7,975 bases of DNA from an uncultured bacterium (GTDB taxonomy: Bacteria > Bacillota > Clostridia > Lachnospirales > Lachnospiraceae), in assembly GCA_937893485.1 (NCBI GenBank), contig CALBJL010000155.1, positions 1 to 7,975 on the forward strand. The letters are read 5' to 3'. The notes under the pieces were generated by a model. It ran no database searches, had not been told where the DNA came from, and saw only the letters and a list, made by a program, of their open reading frames with translations. How positions within the stretch are numbered: position 1 is the first letter of the stretch; each line of letters begins with the position of its first letter. Below, piece after piece: positions 6,170 to 7,975 of this stretch. Both the position numbers and the translations under genes were made by a program.

Positions 6170-7153
6170 CTACATTCCCGCCTCGTCCAGCACATCACGC
6201 AGCATGGATGCCGAGTGCTGCAGCCGTTCGAGCTCATCCGCCGACAGCGGGATCGGCACCCGCGTCTCCACGCCATTTTTGCCGACAATCGCAGGCATCG
6301 ACAACGCGACATCCGAGATCCCATACTCGCCATACATCAGCGAGGACACCGGCAGAATCGATTTTTCATCCCGCAGGATCACCTCACAGATACGCTTGAC
6401 AGACATCGCGATACCGAAATACGTTGCCTGCTTTTTCTGGATGATCTCATAGGCGCTGTTTTTCACTTCCTCCGCAATGCGTTTTGTCTCCTTTGAATGC
6501 TCGTAATGTCCGCGCAGCTCGCAGAAATCATTTAACGGAATACCAGAAATATTTGCCCCCGACCACGCTGCGATCTCGCTGTCACCGTGCTCACCGATAA
6601 TAAACGCATGCACGCTACGGCTGTCCACATTCAGATGGTCCGACACCGCCCGTTTCAGGCGCGCCGTGTCTAATACCGTGCCCGATCCGATCACGCGGTT
6701 TTCCGTATAGCCGGAGAGCCTTGCCGTCACATACGTGAGAATGTCTACCGGATTGGAGACAACGAGCAGTATGCCCCGATAGTCCTGCTCACAGATCCGT
6801 GGAATGATCGATTGGAAAATGCTGATATTCTTATGCACGAGCTCCAGTCTGGTCTCCCCCGGCTTCTGCCCTGCGCCCGCCGTGATCACGACGATCGCGG
6901 CATCTGCGACATCCTCATAATCTCCCGCATAGATTTTGGCGGGCTTGGCGAACGGCACGCCGTGGCTGATGTCCATCGCCTCGCCCTCCGCGCGCCGTCT
7001 GTCCACATCGATCAGCACCATCTCCGAAAACATGCCGCTTTGCATGAGTGCAAAGGCGCACGCCGCACCTACAAAGCCGCATCCGATGATCGCGATCTTG
7101 CGCGGATTCGGCATCTTCGTATTTACTGTCTGATTTTTTGCTTTTTGTTCCAT
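6170..7153 (-). CDS. ldh: L-lactate dehydrogenase
   Basis: This encodes a 327-residue NAD-dependent enzyme that converts pyruvate to L-lactate and regenerates NAD+ in fermentation. The Rossmann motif GCGFVG is at residues 25-30, with D49 after the second strand for NAD ribose. The substrate loop GQKPGETR (Q96, R102) has Gln at the position that distinguishes lactate from malate dehydrogenase. VSNPVD follows, then DTAR (D162, R165), the catalytic H189 in GEHGD, and T244 in ATYFG. At two positions tied to fructose-1,6-bisphosphate activation in Bacillus-type enzymes it has K167 (usually Arg) and H182, so allosteric control is possible but unproven. The ATG at 7153 has GGAAAGGA about 8 bases upstream; a longer frame reaching 7204 would run through the inverted repeat and is rejected. 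The gene is divergent from pyk. I could not settle its promoter, which should lie within or next to the inverted repeat. Confidence 0.95.
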   Translation of the reverse strand: MEQKAKNQTVNTKMPNPRKIAIIGCGFVGAACAFALMQSGMFSEMVLIDVDRRRAEGEAMDISHGVPFAKPAKIYAGDYEDVADAAIVVITAGAGQKPGETRLELVHKNISIFQSIIPRICEQDYRGILLVVSNPVDILTYVTARLSGYTENRVIGSGTVLDTARLKRAVSDHLNVDSRSVHAFIIGEHGDSEIAAWSGANISGIPLNDFCELRGHYEHSKETKRIAEEVKNSAYEIIQKKQATYFGIAMSVKRICEVILRDEKSILPVSSLMYGEYGISDVALSMPAIVGKNGVETRVPIPLSADELERLQHSASMLRDVLDEAGM

Positions 7154-7172
7154 TTGTTTGTCCTTTCCTTTG

Positions 7173-7235
7173 TTGTAACTGTTCAGAGCCATTCGCAAAA
7201 CCACTGTTACACAGCCTATCTCTGAACAGTTACAA
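7173..7235. repeat. Perfect 16-bp inverted repeat between ldh and pyk, candidate operator
   Basis: TTGTAACTGTTCAGAG at 7173-7188 is matched exactly by its reverse complement at 7220-7235, with 31 bases between. A third GTTACA lies in the spacer (7206-7211), within a small CTGT-TAC-ACAG dyad. Neither long end carries a T-run and the spacer is long, so an intrinsic terminator is unlikely. The left arm is 19 bases upstream of the ldh start codon and the right arm is 8 bases upstream of the pyk -35. The arms do not fit well to the Rex (TTGTTAA-N4-TTAACAA) or CcpA cre consensus, so the cognate regulator is unknown. Confidence 0.65.
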
Positions 7236-7243
7236 TATTTTTA

Positions 7244-7271
7244 TTGAAAAAAATTGTACATACTTTATAAT
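7244..7271 (+). promoter_or_regulatory. Promoter of pyk
   Basis: TTGAAA (7244-7249) and a perfect TATAAT (7266-7271) are 16 bases apart, in AT-rich DNA. The expected transcription start is near 7278, giving a leader of about 40 bases that includes the GGAGG site at 7301-7305. The right arm of the inverted repeat ends 8 bases before the -35. Confidence 0.8.
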
Positions 7272-7316
7272 AGAATGAAAGAAAAAGCACAATTTTATGC
7301 GGAGGTATTTTTTAGT

Positions 7317-7975
7317 ATGAGAAAAACAAAAATTATTTGCACGATGGGACCTGCCACGGAAGTGCCCGGCGTACTCGAGTCGCTTGTAGACAATGGCATG
7401 AATGTCGCGCGTTTTAACTTTTCGCACGGTGACCATGCAGAACAGAAAGCACGTATGGACAGAATCAAACAGATCCGCGCAGATAGGGATCTGCCGGTAG
7501 CGATTCTTTTAGATACAAAAGGTCCCGAAATCCGGGTAAAGAATTTTAAAAATAACAAAATCGAGCTGACACGCGGTCAGACCTTTACCCTGACGACGAG
7601 CGATGAGCCGGGCGACGAGCATTCGGTTGGCATCACCTGCAAGGAGCTCTGTCAGGATGTTTCAGTCGGAACGATCGTCCTGCTGGACGACGGACTCATC
7701 TCTATGGAAGTCACACAGATCAACGGCTCCGACATCGTATGTGAAGTGCACAACGACGGTGTTCTGAGCAATCATAAAGGAATCAACGTTCCCGGTATCC
7801 ATCTCTCACTGCCCTATATGAGCGACAAGGATCGCGATGACATTCTCTTTGGCATCGATCAGGATGTCGATATTATCGCAGCCTCCTTTGTCCGCACCAA
7901 GGAAGATGTATTGGAGATCCGCCATCTCTTAGAACATAACGGCGGTGAAGGCATCTCAGTTATCGCAAAGATCGA
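7317..7975 (+). CDS. pyk: Pyruvate kinase, N-terminal part (runs off the window)
   Basis: The frame is open from the ATG at 7317 to the right edge: 219 full codons, under half of the usual 470-590 residues. The enzyme transfers phosphate from phosphoenolpyruvate to ADP, giving pyruvate and ATP. The visible sequence starts MRKTKIICTMGPAT, the family's first strand. R32, N34 and S36 in VARFNFSHG bind phosphate and potassium. LLDTKGPEIR (about residues 66-75) leads into the mobile B domain (about 75-170, including VLLDDGLI). The A domain resumes at GINVPG and LPYMSDKDRDD, and the frame ends at VIAKI with the catalytic Lys (K218). The following Glu codon is cut. GGAGG lies 11 bases before the ATG. 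Being divergent from ldh, it places the two last steps of lactate fermentation under one shared control region. Confidence 0.95.
   Translation, partial: MRKTKIICTMGPATEVPGVLESLVDNGMNVARFNFSHGDHAEQKARMDRIKQIRADRDLPVAILLDTKGPEIRVKNFKNNKIELTRGQTFTLTTSDEPGDEHSVGITCKELCQDVSVGTIVLLDDGLISMEVTQINGSDIVCEVHNDGVLSNHKGINVPGIHLSLPYMSDKDRDDILFGIDQDVDIIAASFVRTKEDVLEIRHLLEHNGGEGISVIAKI

Noticed and set aside
6119..6496. Plus-strand frames opposite the 3' end of ldh
   Set aside because: They lie antisense to conserved LDH sequence and have no start signals or family features.
7154..7204. Longer ldh start at 7204
   Set aside because: It would translate through the left arm of the inverted repeat and lacks a good ribosome binding site, while the ATG at 7153 has GGAAAGGA at normal spacing and gives the usual LDH N-terminus.

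Overview
The window looks like a chromosomal segment from a Gram-positive Clostridia species, most likely Lachnospiraceae or a close relative. That placement is an inference from strong GGAGG-type ribosome binding sites, sigma-A-like promoters (TTGACA/TATAAT types), mid-range GC, and the gene families present (BlaI/BlaR1-type pair, LURP-one-related protein, small Clostridia-style lipoprotein, MCP, ldh and pyk). All genes but the last lie on the minus strand. I see no RNA gene, CRISPR array, insertion sequence or prophage gene, and no gene-free stretch longer than about 170 bases.

Right end (about 6170-7975): an L-lactate dehydrogenase gene (minus) is divergent from a pyruvate kinase gene (plus) that runs off the window. 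These are the last two enzymes of homolactic glycolysis. Their shared intergenic region holds a clear pyk promoter and a perfect 16-bp inverted repeat with a 31-bp spacer, a candidate operator for one or both genes. Middle right (4752-6123, minus): a GNAT acetyltransferase with its own promoter, a 47-codon unannotated small ORF just downstream, and a histidine-phosphatase-superfamily enzyme.

Middle (2356-4705, minus): a BlaI-family repressor and a BlaR1/M56-type membrane metalloprotease, separated by one base. They are preceded by a strong promoter overlapped by a 23-bp near-perfect inverted repeat. Each arm is itself an imperfect dyad (AGACTAC-N5-GTGGTCT), as expected for an autoregulated repressor. 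The protease has the HExxH site and membrane segments of the family, but its roughly 310-residue extracytoplasmic part is not a penicillin-binding domain, so the signal it senses is probably not a beta-lactam. A promoter directly after its stop codon probably drives a LURP-one-related protein and a secreted lipoprotein of unknown function.

Left end (1-1113, minus): a decayed methyl-accepting chemotaxis gene whose start, body and natural-looking C-terminus lie in three reading-frame segments, followed by the start of a small gene cut by the window edge. I found no clearly novel multi-gene system. The best leads are the blaI operator, the unusual BlaR1 sensor domain, the ldh-pyk inverted repeat and the broken MCP.
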